Notes: generated from the letters alone by a model not told the origin. A stretch of 56,097 nt of DNA from an uncultured Pelagibacteraceae bacterium (GCA_902582155.1 CACHRI010000006.1:1-56097); one strand, 5' to 3'; positions 35,490-45,061 are shown, counted from the first letter of the stretch. Numbers and translations: made by a program.

Positions 35490-36194
35490 ATGGAATTCTT
35501 TTCTTTTGGAAATATAATAGTTTATATCGATAAATTTATTAAATTCATCAATTCAATTTTTTTTGTGATTTTAATAATTGGATTATCTTTTGCTTTGATT
35601 ATTTCTCCTGTCGACTATCTACAAGGCGACTCAGTAAGAATTATGTATGTTCACGTTCCTTCAGCATGGATTGGGCTCTCAATCTTTTCGCTGATTGCAG
35701 TAAGTACAATATTAAATTTTTTATTTAAAATAAAAAACTTATTTTTATTTACAAAAAGCTTAGCACCAATAGGATTATTATTTACATGTCTTTCAATCGT
35801 TACCGGGTCTATATGGGGAAAACCAACTTGGGGAACCTGGTGGGCTTGGGACGCGAGACTTACTTCGATGTTAGTATTAATGTTATTCTATGTTTTATTT
35901 ATTCTTACTTTAAAATATTTTAAGAATAATGAAAACTTAACAAAAATTTTGTCAATTTTATCAATTGTAGGAATAATTAATATTCCAATTATTAAATATT
36001 CAGTTGAGTGGTGGTCGACCCTACATCAGCCAGCTAGTATTAAATTTTTGGGTACATCTAGCATTCATACCAGTATGTTGATTCCATTATTCTTGATGTT
36101 ATTGGTTTTATTGTTGTATTGTGCGTTAATTTTTCTAATGAAATATAAAACAGAAATCATTAAAATAAAGAAACAAAATATTAAAAGATTATGA
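35490..36194 (+). CDS. ccmC: Cytochrome c maturation heme-handling protein CcmC
   Basis: CcmC binds periplasmic heme and loads it onto CcmE. The 234-residue protein has six helices and the WWD domain WGTWWAWDARLTSM (about residues 111-125). Flanking heme ligands are His in MYVHVPSAWI and His in STLHQPASI. First gene of a ccmC-D-E-F-G-H operon; ccmA and ccmB are not in the window. Confidence 0.97.
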   Translation: MEFFSFGNIIVYIDKFIKFINSIFFVILIIGLSFALIISPVDYLQGDSVRIMYVHVPSAWIGLSIFSLIAVSTILNFLFKIKNLFLFTKSLAPIGLLFTCLSIVTGSIWGKPTWGTWWAWDARLTSMLVLMLFYVLFILTLKYFKNNENLTKILSILSIVGIINIPIIKYSVEWWSTLHQPASIKFLGTSSIHTSMLIPLFLMLLVLLLYCALIFLMKYKTEIIKIKKQNIKRL

Positions 36195-36424
36195 TTATTG
36201 AATTTTTAAAAATGGGAGGATATGGATTTTATGTCTGGTCATCCTTTTTGGTAGTTTTTACTTTTTGCACTTTACTTTTTTATAAAACAAGAAAAACTTT
36301 AAAAAAATATGAAAAAGAATTTGCTAAGGAATTAGAGAATTTACCAGCAGAACACAAAAAGAGAATTGCAAAATCATCTAAAGTTATTAGCAGTATTTTA
36401 GCATCGCAAAATAAATTAAGCTAA
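36191..36424 (+). CDS. ccmD: CcmD, heme exporter subunit
   Basis: This is a small single-pass protein of 77 residues, with a membrane segment at about 14-30 preceded by FLKMGGYGFYVWSS, the CcmD signature. The cytoplasmic part is lysine/glutamate-rich and rather long for the family. It assists release of heme-loaded CcmE from CcmABC. It overlaps ccmC by 4 bp. Confidence 0.92.
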   Translation: MIIEFLKMGGYGFYVWSSFLVVFTFCTLLFYKTRKTLKKYEKEFAKELENLPAEHKKRIAKSSKVISSILASQNKLS

Positions 36425-36434
36425 AGCATCTTGA

Positions 36435-36863
36435 ATGCTTACACAAAAAATTAAAACAAGACTTTTATTTCTCGTCTCAATTATTTTAATCACTCTGTCT
36501 TTTTTGATTTTTATTTATCTTAATCTTAAACAAAACATATTATATTTTAAAACCCCGTCCGAAATTTTTATGAATGGCCCAATAGAGGGAAACTCTATGA
36601 TTAGAGTGGGCGGGATGGTAAAAAAAGATTCTATTAGACAGAACAATAAAGAAATAAGGTTTACCTTAACAGATTATGAAAAAGAATTAATTGTTGTTTA
36701 TAGTGGCACTGTTCCAAATTTATTCTCTGAGGAGCAAGGAGCAGTAGTTGAAGGAATTCTTAATGATAAAAAATATCTAATAGCAAATCGAATATTGGCT
36801 AAACACGATGAGAATTATATGCCCCCACAAATGAAAAAAATATTAAAGGAAAATGCTAAGTAA
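36435..36863 (+). CDS. ccmE: Heme chaperone CcmE
   Basis: CcmE carries heme through the periplasm. The 142-residue protein has one N-terminal membrane segment (about 9-30), then an OB-fold beta domain (IRVGGMVKKDSI, VVYSGTVPNLFSEEQGAVVEG). The heme-attachment motif is LAKHDENYMPP, with His124 and Tyr128. It overlaps ccmF by 11 bp. Confidence 0.96.
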   Translation: MLTQKIKTRLLFLVSIILITLSFLIFIYLNLKQNILYFKTPSEIFMNGPIEGNSMIRVGGMVKKDSIRQNNKEIRFTLTDYEKELIVVYSGTVPNLFSEEQGAVVEGILNDKKYLIANRILAKHDENYMPPQMKKILKENAK

Positions 36864-38730
36864 CCTTGGAAACATTTTACTTTTTGGAAGTATTTTTATT
36901 ACATTATCAATTATTTATTTTGCTTATCAAAATATTAAAGAAAGAAAATTCTTGATTGAAAAAAATTTAGTTTATCTCTCTTTTTTTCAAATAACATTTA
37001 TTATTACATCATTTTTATTATTAATTTTTGCATTTGTTTTTTCAGATTTTTCACTTCTTGCCGTTTATCAAAACTCCCATACAGCAAAACCTATTTTTTA
37101 TAAAATAGCAGGTGTTTGGGGCAATCATGAGGGCAGCTTACTATTATGGGTAAACATTATGGTAATCTTCTCTTTTTTATTTTTTTTATTTAATTATAAA
37201 TTAAACAAAATTTATAGTCTTTATACTTTGTTGGTACAAAATATTTTGATTCTTGGCTTCTTAGTATTTTTAATTTCTAACTCTAATCCATTTTTTAAAA
37301 TATTACCTATTCCATCAGAAGGTTTAGGATTAAATCCGATTTTACAAGATCCTGCTTTAGCTATACATCCACCATTGTTGTATTTAGGCTTTGTCGGATC
37401 ATCAATTTATTTTTCTGCAGCAATGGCTGCAATACTTTCTAACAGTAACGGTAAAAATTTTGCCTCTTCAATAAAAGTTTGGGTATTAATCTCCTGGAGC
37501 TTTCAATCACTAGGTATAATTGTTGGCTCTATTTGGGCTTACTACGAATTAGGTTGGGGTGGGTTTTGGTTTTGGGATCCAGTTGAGAATGCATCTCTAA
37601 TACCATGGTTTTGTATGACCTCATTAGTTCACTCAGTATTAGTTTTAGAAAAAAGAAACTATCTTTATAATTGGGTTTTAATTTTATCTATTATAACTTT
37701 TATTTCTAGTGTCACCGGAACCTTTTTAGTTAGATCTGGGATATTAAATTCTGTTCATACTTTTGCAAATGATCCAGCTCGGGGAATGTATATTTTAATA
37801 TTTTTATCTTTAATGATATTTTTTTCCTTCGTAATTTTTTTTAAAAGAAAAATAAATGATAATTTTTATCTTGAGCCAATTAGTAAAGAAACTTTTATTC
37901 TAAGCAATAATTGGTTTATGATGTTTTATTTAGCAACTGTATTTATAGGTACAATTTATCCAATTTTTACTCAAGTTCTTTACGATACAAAAATTTCAGT
38001 TGGACCACCTTTTTACAATTCTGTAATCGCACCGATAATCATTCCATTTCTAATAATGATGGCAATCGGACCAAGAATAAGTTGGATTAAACAAAAATAT
38101 AATGATTTTAAATCCTTAATTTTCATTTTAATTTTATCATGTGCTATTAATTTTTTAATTTTCACTTTTTTAAAAAGTTACAATTTATTATCAAATTTAA
38201 TTATTATTTCATCTCTGTTTTTAATTTTACACTCACTAAAGGACTTTATAATAAATTCGAAAACTAAATCATATTACAACTTACCAAGTTTTTTATCTCA
38301 CACTGGTTTTGGAATTTTAATGTTGTTTATAATTTTAAACCACAATTTTAGTAAAGAATATGACCTTAATATTAAAGTGGGTGAAACAAAAAAAATAGAT
38401 AATATTGAAATTAAGTTTAAAGATTTGAAAATTGAAAAAAGAGAGAATTATAATGCTATAATAGGTGACTTTAATATTCTGGATTTAAACAAAAATTTTC
38501 AAAAAAATTTAAATCCTGAAATAAGAATTTACAACAATCCCCAAACATTAACTTTTGAGTCAGCGATAAAGACTAATCTTCAACAGGATCTGTATTTAAC
38601 CATGAGCAATATTGATGGATCTGATTTTTATAATGTTAAATTTCAAATAAAGCCTTTTATGATATGGATTTGGTTTGCTGCATTACTTACAGCTAGCGGA
38701 GGTTTATTAAGAATTTTTTTAAAAAAATGA
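36853..38730 (+). CDS. ccmF: Cytochrome c heme lyase subunit CcmF
   Basis: CcmF attaches heme to apocytochrome c with CcmH. The 625-residue polytopic protein has the WWD motif GGFWFWDPVENASLIPW, the ligand-bearing GVWGNHEGSLLLW near residue 90, and LAIHPPLLYLG. It has many membrane helices and a periplasmic C-terminal segment. It overlaps ccmE and ccmG. Confidence 0.97.
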   Translation: MLSNLGNILLFGSIFITLSIIYFAYQNIKERKFLIEKNLVYLSFFQITFIITSFLLLIFAFVFSDFSLLAVYQNSHTAKPIFYKIAGVWGNHEGSLLLWVNIMVIFSFLFFLFNYKLNKIYSLYTLLVQNILILGFLVFLISNSNPFFKILPIPSEGLGLNPILQDPALAIHPPLLYLGFVGSSIYFSAAMAAILSNSNGKNFASSIKVWVLISWSFQSLGIIVGSIWAYYELGWGGFWFWDPVENASLIPWFCMTSLVHSVLVLEKRNYLYNWVLILSIITFISSVTGTFLVRSGILNSVHTFANDPARGMYILIFLSLMIFFSFVIFFKRKINDNFYLEPISKETFILSNNWFMMFYLATVFIGTIYPIFTQVLYDTKISVGPPFYNSVIAPIIIPFLIMMAIGPRISWIKQKYNDFKSLIFILILSCAINFLIFTFLKSYNLLSNLIIISSLFLILHSLKDFIINSKTKSYYNLPSFLSHTGFGILMLFIILNHNFSKEYDLNIKVGETKKIDNIEIKFKDLKIEKRENYNAIIGDFNILDLNKNFQKNLNPEIRIYNNPQTLTFESAIKTNLQQDLYLTMSNIDGSDFYNVKFQIKPFMIWIWFAALLTASGGLLRIFLKK

Positions 38731-39251
38731 AAATAAGTTTTCCAAAAATAATTTCAATTTCTTTAGTAGCATTTTCTCTTATAGTTTTTTTCTTAGCTTT
38801 AAATATTGAGAAAAGATACAGCACTGAAAAAATAGTTGGAAAAAGTGTAGATAATTTTGAAATAAAATTTCTAAATAATGATGAGGTATTTAAAAAACAA
38901 GATTTAACTAATGATAAATATTATCTAATAAACATTTGGGCCTCTTGGTGCCTTCCATGCAGAAAAGAACATCCTATATTAATGACCTTAAAAAAAGAAA
39001 ATAAATTAAAAATTATTGGCATAAATTTTAAAGATAAAAAATTAAATGCCAATAATTTTTTGGGAGAACTGGGTAATCCATATGATTTTTCTTTAAGCGA
39101 TAAGGATGGAACAAAATCAATTTTATTTGGCGTTTATGGTATACCAGAAAGTATATTAATTGATAAAAAGCATAAAATTATTAGGAAATTTATTGGGCCT
39201 CTGAATGTCAAAGACTTTGAAGATATATTACAATTAGTAAATGAAAAATAA
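38727..39251 (+). CDS. ccmG: Thiol:disulfide interchange protein CcmG/DsbE
   Basis: CcmG keeps the apocytochrome CXXCH cysteines reduced. The 174-residue protein is anchored by a membrane segment (about 7-25) and has a thioredoxin fold with the active site WASWCLPCRKEH (Cys75, Cys78) and the cis-Pro loop YGIPESILID. It overlaps ccmF by 4 bp and ccmH by 11 bp. Confidence 0.97.
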   Translation: MKISFPKIISISLVAFSLIVFFLALNIEKRYSTEKIVGKSVDNFEIKFLNNDEVFKKQDLTNDKYYLINIWASWCLPCRKEHPILMTLKKENKLKIIGINFKDKKLNANNFLGELGNPYDFSLSDKDGTKSILFGVYGIPESILIDKKHKIIRKFIGPLNVKDFEDILQLVNEK

Positions 39252-39603
39252 ATTTATTATAATATTTTTTTATATTTTTTTCATAGAGCCTAGTGCTGCT
39301 GAAACAAATAAATTAGAGTCAAAAATTTTCAAAAGTCTTAGATGTATAGTCTGCCAAGGACAATCTATCGCAGAGTCCAATTCAGATTTCGCACAAACTA
39401 TTAAAATTGTAGTTAGAGATAAAATCGATCAAGGAGATAATGAGAAAGAAATTTATGAATTTTTGGCCGAAAAGTATGGGGAATGGATTATTTATAAACC
39501 TAAATTTAATTATATAAATTCATTATTGTGGTTTTCTCCTTATATAGTTTTGGTTTTTGGTGGATTATTGATTTTTAAATATCTAAAAAGAAGAAAACAG
39601 TAA
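39241..39603 (+). CDS. ccmH: Cytochrome c maturation protein CcmH
   Basis: CcmH is a 120-residue membrane-anchored thiol-reducing subunit of the heme ligation step. It has a signal/anchor at the N-terminus, the LRCIVCQGQSI motif (Cys35, Cys38), SNSDFAQTIK, and a C-terminal membrane helix. It ends the ccm operon. The TPR partner CcmI is absent here. Confidence 0.96.
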   Translation: MKNKFIIIFFYIFFIEPSAAETNKLESKIFKSLRCIVCQGQSIAESNSDFAQTIKIVVRDKIDQGDNEKEIYEFLAEKYGEWIIYKPKFNYINSLLWFSPYIVLVFGGLLIFKYLKRRKQ

Positions 39604-39653
39604 TTTTGTCTTACTGACTATACATTTTTGAATTTACGTAGTAATTTGTAGTT

Positions 39654-40154
39654 ATGAAATTAAAGTTTATTACATATTTTTTATTATTGTTCGTTTTTAA
39701 ACAAACAGTAGTGTTAAGTGAAAATTTAGACATCTCAGTTTATACAGGAACATTTGATGTTATTGATAAAGAGGGAGATGATCAAACTACTCTTATAGGT
39801 GTCGAACACAGAAACACAGATTTATTTAGAAAAACTTTTCTTGGTAAAATGGCACCAGTTACAGGAGCTTTTGTTACAGGAAAAGACTCTATTTATTTTT
39901 ATACAGGGATAGAGGGTCAGTACGATATTGGTCCAATGAAAATTTCTCCTAGCTTTACTCCTGGATATTATGAAAAAGGTAGTGGCAAGGATTTAGGTAG
40001 CGCATTAGAGTTTAAAAGTGAAATAAAAGTTGGATTTGATATCTTGAAAGAGTCAAAACTCGGTTACAGCTATAGTCATATTTCTAATAATGACTGGGGA
40101 AGCACAAATCCGGGAACTGATAATCAACAAATTACTTTTTCAACAAGGTTTTAA
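39654..40154 (+). CDS. PagL-like (lipid A 3-O-deacylase) outer-membrane beta-barrel
   Basis: This 166-residue protein has a signal peptide (about 1-22) and alternating beta strands ending in Phe (TFSTRF), typical of an outer-membrane barrel. The C-terminal part has GYSYSHISNNDWGSTNPGTDN. This matches the PagL active site: His142 and Ser144 are in place, but the catalytic Glu at +14 from His is Asp156 here. PagL removes an acyl chain from lipid A. Its stop directly touches the lldD-like start, so it is coupled to a cytoplasmic-side dehydrogenase, which is odd. Confidence 0.75.
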   Translation: MKLKFITYFLLLFVFKQTVVLSENLDISVYTGTFDVIDKEGDDQTTLIGVEHRNTDLFRKTFLGKMAPVTGAFVTGKDSIYFYTGIEGQYDIGPMKISPSFTPGYYEKGSGKDLGSALEFKSEIKVGFDILKESKLGYSYSHISNNDWGSTNPGTDNQQITFSTRF

Positions 40155-41306
40155 ATGTCATTAAAAAATTGCCATAACTTTAGTGACTTTCGAAAACTAG
40201 CTAAGAGAAAATTACCTAGTCCAATATTTCATTACATTGATGGAGCAGCTGATGATGAAGTTACTTATGCTCGAAACACTAGTGCTTTTGATGATGTTGA
40301 TTTAGTTCCAAATGTTTTACGAGGAGTTGAGAATGTTGATTTATCAACTACTATATTTGGAAAAAAACTAGACTTACCTTTTTACCTCGCACCAACTGCC
40401 TTACAACGACTCTTTCATTATGATGGAGAGAGAGCCGTAGGAAGAGCTGCGCAGAAATTTAATACAATGTTTGGAGTTTCTGCACTAGCAACGGTAAGTG
40501 TGGAAGAGATATCTTCTATGATTGATACTCCAAAAATGTTCCAGTTTTATTTTCACAAAGATAGAGGGCTTAACACTTCGTGTTTGGAGAGAGCTAAAGC
40601 TGCTAAATTTGATGTTATGGCCTTAACAGTTGATACTATAACAGGGGGAAACAGAGAAAGAGACTTAAGGACTGGCTTTACATCTCCTCCAAAATTAACT
40701 CTTGCAAGCTTATTTAGTTTTGCAACAAAACCAATGTGGGGGATCAATTATCTAACCAAAGGTAAGTTTGAATTACCACACATACAAGATCACCTTGAAG
40801 CTGGAACTAACACTAATACCTCAATAGGAAACTACTTTTCTACAATGTTAGATCAATCTATGAATTGGAAAGATGCTGAAAAACTTTGCGCTCAATGGGG
40901 AGGGCATTTTGCATTAAAAGGAGTTATGAGCGTTGAAGATGCCAAAAGAGCTGTAGACATTGGATGTACAGGAATTATGGTTTCAAATCATGGAGGAAGA
41001 CAACTCGATGGATCAAGATCTCCTTTTGACCAATTGGCTGAAATTGTAGATGCCGTTGGAGATAAGCTGGATGTTATTTGTGAAGGAGGAATTCATCGAG
41101 GGACTCATATGCTTAAAGCTTTATCACTAGGTGCCAAAGCATGTTCAGGAGGAAGACTTTATCTATATGCTTTAGCAGCAGCCGGTCAAGCTGGAGTTGA
41201 AAGAGCCTTAGGGCAATATAAGGCTGAACTTGAGAGAGATATGAAGTTAATGGGATGTACAAAGATAAGCGAACTAAGTAGAAAAAATTTAAGATTCAGA
41301 AAGTAA
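40155..41306 (+). CDS. FMN-dependent alpha-hydroxy-acid dehydrogenase, copy 1 (LldD-like)
   Basis: This 383-residue (S)-2-hydroxyacid dehydrogenase/oxidase family enzyme (L-lactate or glycolate type) is an FMN TIM barrel. Catalytic elements present are YIDGAADDE, LTVDTITGGNRERD, ALKGVM and SNHGGRQLDG with the base His279. The FMN-phosphate loop reads CEGGIHRGTH (309-318), while the family has DGGIRRG, so Asp and Arg are replaced by Glu310 and His314. The later GGR arginine is kept. It starts immediately after the PagL-like stop and overlaps copy 2 by one base (TAATG). Confidence 0.93.
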   Translation: MSLKNCHNFSDFRKLAKRKLPSPIFHYIDGAADDEVTYARNTSAFDDVDLVPNVLRGVENVDLSTTIFGKKLDLPFYLAPTALQRLFHYDGERAVGRAAQKFNTMFGVSALATVSVEEISSMIDTPKMFQFYFHKDRGLNTSCLERAKAAKFDVMALTVDTITGGNRERDLRTGFTSPPKLTLASLFSFATKPMWGINYLTKGKFELPHIQDHLEAGTNTNTSIGNYFSTMLDQSMNWKDAEKLCAQWGGHFALKGVMSVEDAKRAVDIGCTGIMVSNHGGRQLDGSRSPFDQLAEIVDAVGDKLDVICEGGIHRGTHMLKALSLGAKACSGGRLYLYALAAAGQAGVERALGQYKAELERDMKLMGCTKISELSRKNLRFRK

Positions 41307-42457
41307 TGAGTCTTGAAGATAATTTTAATTTTGAAGATTTTAGAAGAGTAGCTAAAAAAAAATTACCCGCTCCAATATTTCACTATATCGATGGAGGATC
41401 TGACGATGAGGTAACTCTTAAAAGAAATACGGATTCTTTTTCAAAGTGTGATTTAGTACCCAATATTTTGGCTAGTGTAGGCGAGCCTGACTTAACAACT
41501 GAAGTTCTAGGATCTAAAATAGATATGCCTTTATTTCTATCGCCAGTAGCTATGCAAAGACTTTTTCATCACGAAGGAGATAAAGCTAGCGCAAGAGCTG
41601 CAGAAAAGTTTGGTACTTTTTATAGCATGTCAACAATGGCAACCTCTTCTATAGAAGAAATCGCAAATACAGCAAGCGGACCAAAAATGTTTCAAATATA
41701 CATTCACAAAACTCAAGGATTAACAGATAATTTAATTGATAGATGTAAGAGCTCGGGTTTTAATGCAATGTGTCTTACCGTAGATACAATAGTTGCAGGT
41801 AACCGCGAAAGAGATCATAAATGGGGTTTTACAACACCGCCAAAATTAACTTTGAAAAGTTTAATAAGTTTTGCAACCCATCCAATGTGGACAATTAATT
41901 ATCTTACTCATGAAAAATTTCAATTACCAAATGTTTCTCAGTTTGTAAAAAAAAGTTCTTCTATTGCTAAAGGAGTTATGGAATATATTAATGAACAATA
42001 TGATCCAGCTATGAGTTGGAAGGATGCTGAATATTGTATTAAAAGATGGGGTGGACCATTTGCTTTAAAGGGCGTTATGTCAGTCGAGGACGCTAAAAGA
42101 GCTATTGATATAGGCGCCAGTGCAATAATGTTATCAAATCATGGAGGTAGACAACTTGATGGATCAAGAGCGCCGTTTGATCAGCTAGAAAAAATTGTTG
42201 ATGCTGTCGGCGGCAAAATAGAGATAATAGTAGATGGAGGCATAAGAAGAGGAACTCATGTTTTAAAAGCTTTGTCTCTAGGGGCAACAGCCTGTAGCTT
42301 TGGAAAAGGATTTCTGTTTGCATTAAGTGCTGGAGGGCAAAAAGGTGTAGAAATTATGCTCCAAAGAATGAAAGAGGAACTAAGAAGAGATATGATACTT
42401 TTGGGCAAAAGAAACATAGGAGATTTGTCCAAAGAGAATATTGCATTTAGAGACTAA
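41306..42457 (+). CDS. FMN-dependent alpha-hydroxy-acid dehydrogenase, copy 2 (LldD-like)
   Basis: This is a tandem paralogue of copy 1, also 383 residues and clearly diverged (YIDGGSDDE, SNHGGRQLDG, LTVDTIVAGNRERD). Here the phosphate loop is the standard VDGGIRRGTH, but the later glycine-arginine is FGKGFLF, so the arginine is replaced by lysine. The two copies therefore have opposite departures from the usual FMN site. They could be hetero-oligomeric partners or prefer different hydroxyacids. It is followed 17 bp later by the aminotransferase gene. Confidence 0.93.
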   Translation: MSLEDNFNFEDFRRVAKKKLPAPIFHYIDGGSDDEVTLKRNTDSFSKCDLVPNILASVGEPDLTTEVLGSKIDMPLFLSPVAMQRLFHHEGDKASARAAEKFGTFYSMSTMATSSIEEIANTASGPKMFQIYIHKTQGLTDNLIDRCKSSGFNAMCLTVDTIVAGNRERDHKWGFTTPPKLTLKSLISFATHPMWTINYLTHEKFQLPNVSQFVKKSSSIAKGVMEYINEQYDPAMSWKDAEYCIKRWGGPFALKGVMSVEDAKRAIDIGASAIMLSNHGGRQLDGSRAPFDQLEKIVDAVGGKIEIIVDGGIRRGTHVLKALSLGATACSFGKGFLFALSAGGQKGVEIMLQRMKEELRRDMILLGKRNIGDLSKENIAFRD

Positions 42458-42474
42458 GGATTCTAATATTAGGT

Positions 42475-43641
42475 ATGAAATTAGCAAAAAGTTTAAATAG
42501 ATTAGGAACAGAAACTGCTTTTAGCGTGCTTGCAGAAGCAAAAAAATTAGAGGCAGCAGGAAAGCCGATGATCCATCTTGGACTAGGTCAGCCAGATTTT
42601 AAAACTCCAAAACATATAGTTGATGCTGCAAAGAAAGCTTTAGATGACGGTCATCACGGTTATGTTTTATCAAATGGAATTCTAGAATGCAGACAGGCAG
42701 TTACAAGAAAAATTAAAAAATTATACAATCAAGATATTGATCCAGAAAGAATTATAATAATGCCAGGCGGAAAGCCGACGATGAGTTATGCAATTCAATG
42801 TTTTGGCGAACCAGGTGTTGAAATAATTCATCCGACACCAGCATTTCCAATTTATGAGTCTATGATTAACTTTACAGGAGCAAAACCTGTTCCTTACGAT
42901 TTAACTGAGGATAAAGATTTGAAATTTAATCCAGAAAAAATTTTATCATTAATTACTGAGAAAACTAGACTACTAGTTTTAATCAATCCAAATAATCCAA
43001 CAGGAAGTTTTGTTGATAAATCTGATATTGATGTTTTAGCAGAGGGACTTAAAAAACATCCTCATGTTACTATTTTAAGTGATGAAATTTATAGTAGGCA
43101 AATATTTGACGGAAAAGAGATGCCAACATTTTTTAATTACCCCGAACTTAGAGAAAGGTTAATTGTTCTTGAGGGATGGAGCAAAGCTTACTCTATGACA
43201 GGATGGAGACTCGGTTGGAGTTTCTGGCCAGAAAAATTAGTGGAACATGTAAATAAATTATTAATTAATAGTGTTTCTTGTGTAAATGCAGCTGCTCAAT
43301 TTGCAGGCATTGCCGCTTTAGATGGTTCGGACGAATCGATAGATCATATGATGAATAAGTTTACAATTAGAAGAAAACTTATTCATGATGGTTTAAACAA
43401 TCTGCCAGGTGTAGAATGTAGTTTACCTGGTGGAGCTTTTTATGCTTTTCCAAAGGTTATTGGTACAGGGATGAATGGTGCGGAGTTCGCAAAAAAATGC
43501 ATGCATGAAGCTGGTGTCGCTATAGTGCCTGGAACTGCATTTGGAAAGACCGCAAAAGATTATGTAAGGTTTAGTTTTGCTGCCTCACAAGCTAACATTT
43601 CACAAGCTCTTGAAAACATAAAAAAAATGCTAGCTAAATAA
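42475..43641 (+). CDS. PLP-dependent aminotransferase, class I/II
   Basis: This 388-residue aspartate-aminotransferase-fold enzyme has the PLP lysine Lys237 in GWSKAYSMTGWRLGW, the NPNNPTGS loop and LSDEIYSRQIF with the pyridine-N aspartate/tyrosine. It lies among 2-hydroxyacid enzymes, so it may transaminate a keto acid such as glyoxylate, pyruvate or hydroxypyruvate. The sequence alone cannot fix the substrate. Confidence 0.93.
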   Translation: MKLAKSLNRLGTETAFSVLAEAKKLEAAGKPMIHLGLGQPDFKTPKHIVDAAKKALDDGHHGYVLSNGILECRQAVTRKIKKLYNQDIDPERIIIMPGGKPTMSYAIQCFGEPGVEIIHPTPAFPIYESMINFTGAKPVPYDLTEDKDLKFNPEKILSLITEKTRLLVLINPNNPTGSFVDKSDIDVLAEGLKKHPHVTILSDEIYSRQIFDGKEMPTFFNYPELRERLIVLEGWSKAYSMTGWRLGWSFWPEKLVEHVNKLLINSVSCVNAAAQFAGIAALDGSDESIDHMMNKFTIRRKLIHDGLNNLPGVECSLPGGAFYAFPKVIGTGMNGAEFAKKCMHEAGVAIVPGTAFGKTAKDYVRFSFAASQANISQALENIKKMLAK

Positions 43642-43679
43642 GCTGTATTTTCTTCAAATTTCAATTAATATCTCTTTTT

Positions 43680-45053
43680 ATGAATGAACAAGTTCAATCA
43701 GAACTAAAAAAAATTTTTAATGGCAGATTTTCTACATCTGTCTCGACAAGATCTAACTATGCTAGAGGTGAGGACACCTTTGATCCAGTTTTATCTCAAG
43801 CAGTAGTTTTTCCAGAGACAAACGAAGAAGTTTCAAAAATTTTAAAACTTTGTAATCATCATAAAGTACCAGTTGTGCCATTTGGAACAGGAACATCCTT
43901 AGAGGGCAATGTTGTAGGAAACGACAAAGGCATTACTATTTCTTTAGAAAAGATGAATAAAATTTTAAGTGTAAACGTTGAAGATTTTGATTGTAGAGTT
44001 CAAGCATGTGTGACTAAAGAACAATTAAATGACTATTTAAGAGAGGACGGAGTTTTTTTCCCAATTGATCCTGGCGCTAATGCTGCAATTGGAGGTATGG
44101 CCTCAACCTCAGCTTCTGGAACGATGGCTGTAAAATATGGAACCATGAAAACAGTAATTACAGGCTTAACAGTTGTTCTTCCAAATGGTGATATAATTAA
44201 TACTGGAAGTAGAACCAAAAAGACTTCAGCTGGATATAATTTAACAAATTTGTTTATTGGTTCAGAGGGCACGCTTGGAATAATCACTGAAATACAATTA
44301 AGATTATCCCCTATACCGGAGAGTATTATGAGTGCAGTTTGCCATTTCCAATCATTAGAAGATGCAGTTAAAACTGCACAACAGATTATTCAATACGGTG
44401 TGCCTATTGCAAGAATTGAAATGTTAAATAAAGATCAAATGGATATAAGTATTAACTATTCGAAGTTAAAGGATCTTAAAGTTTTACCAACATTGTTTTT
44501 TGAATTCCATGGATCAGAGTCTTCTAATAAAGAAAATATAAAAGTTGTTGAAGAAATATCTAATGACAATAATGGAAGTTCTTTCAAGTGGGCTAAAGAT
44601 TTAGCAGAGAGAAACAAATTATGGCAGGCTCGATGGGATGTTTATTATTCAGTGAAAGCATTGATAAAAAATGGAAGAGTTTATTCAACAGATGTATGTC
44701 TTCCAATTTCAAAAATAACTGAGTGCGTAAATTTTGCTGAAGAGGAAACAAAAAAATTCGGACTAAGAGCTCCAATGGTTGGGCATTTAGGAGATGGTAA
44801 TTTTCATGTGATTTTGCCCTATGATCCTCAAAAAAAGGAAACTTACAAAAAGATTAGAGAGTTCAGTGATTTACTAATTAAAAAAACATTAGAATTAAAA
44901 GGAACTATTACTGGTGAACATGGAATAGGACTTCATAAAAAAGAATATCTTTTAAAAGAACATGGAGATAATATCCCAGTAATGAAATCTATAAAACGAA
45001 CTCTTGATCCTAATAATATTATGAATCCTGGCAAGATTTTTGATTTAAACTAA
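43680..45053 (+). CDS. FAD-linked D-2-hydroxyacid (glycolate/D-lactate) dehydrogenase, GlcD-like
   Basis: This 457-residue PCMH-type flavoprotein has VVPFGTGTSLEGNVVG, the GGMASTSASGTMAVKYGTMKT loop (split as GGMASTSASGT and MAVKYGT), GSEGTLGIITEI, and the C-terminal GHLGDGNFHVIL and TGEHGIGLHKKEYL. It would oxidise D-lactate, glycolate or similar. GlcE/GlcF partners are absent, so it resembles single-subunit D-lactate dehydrogenases. Confidence 0.92.
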   Translation: MNEQVQSELKKIFNGRFSTSVSTRSNYARGEDTFDPVLSQAVVFPETNEEVSKILKLCNHHKVPVVPFGTGTSLEGNVVGNDKGITISLEKMNKILSVNVEDFDCRVQACVTKEQLNDYLREDGVFFPIDPGANAAIGGMASTSASGTMAVKYGTMKTVITGLTVVLPNGDIINTGSRTKKTSAGYNLTNLFIGSEGTLGIITEIQLRLSPIPESIMSAVCHFQSLEDAVKTAQQIIQYGVPIARIEMLNKDQMDISINYSKLKDLKVLPTLFFEFHGSESSNKENIKVVEEISNDNNGSSFKWAKDLAERNKLWQARWDVYYSVKALIKNGRVYSTDVCLPISKITECVNFAEEETKKFGLRAPMVGHLGDGNFHVILPYDPQKKETYKKIREFSDLLIKKTLELKGTITGEHGIGLHKKEYLLKEHGDNIPVMKSIKRTLDPNNIMNPGKIFDLN

Positions 45054-45061
45054 TATTCTAA

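Noticed and set aside
40155-42457. Tandem dehydrogenases as an assembly duplication
   Set aside because: The two copies differ throughout at both DNA and protein level, so they are genuine diverged paralogues.
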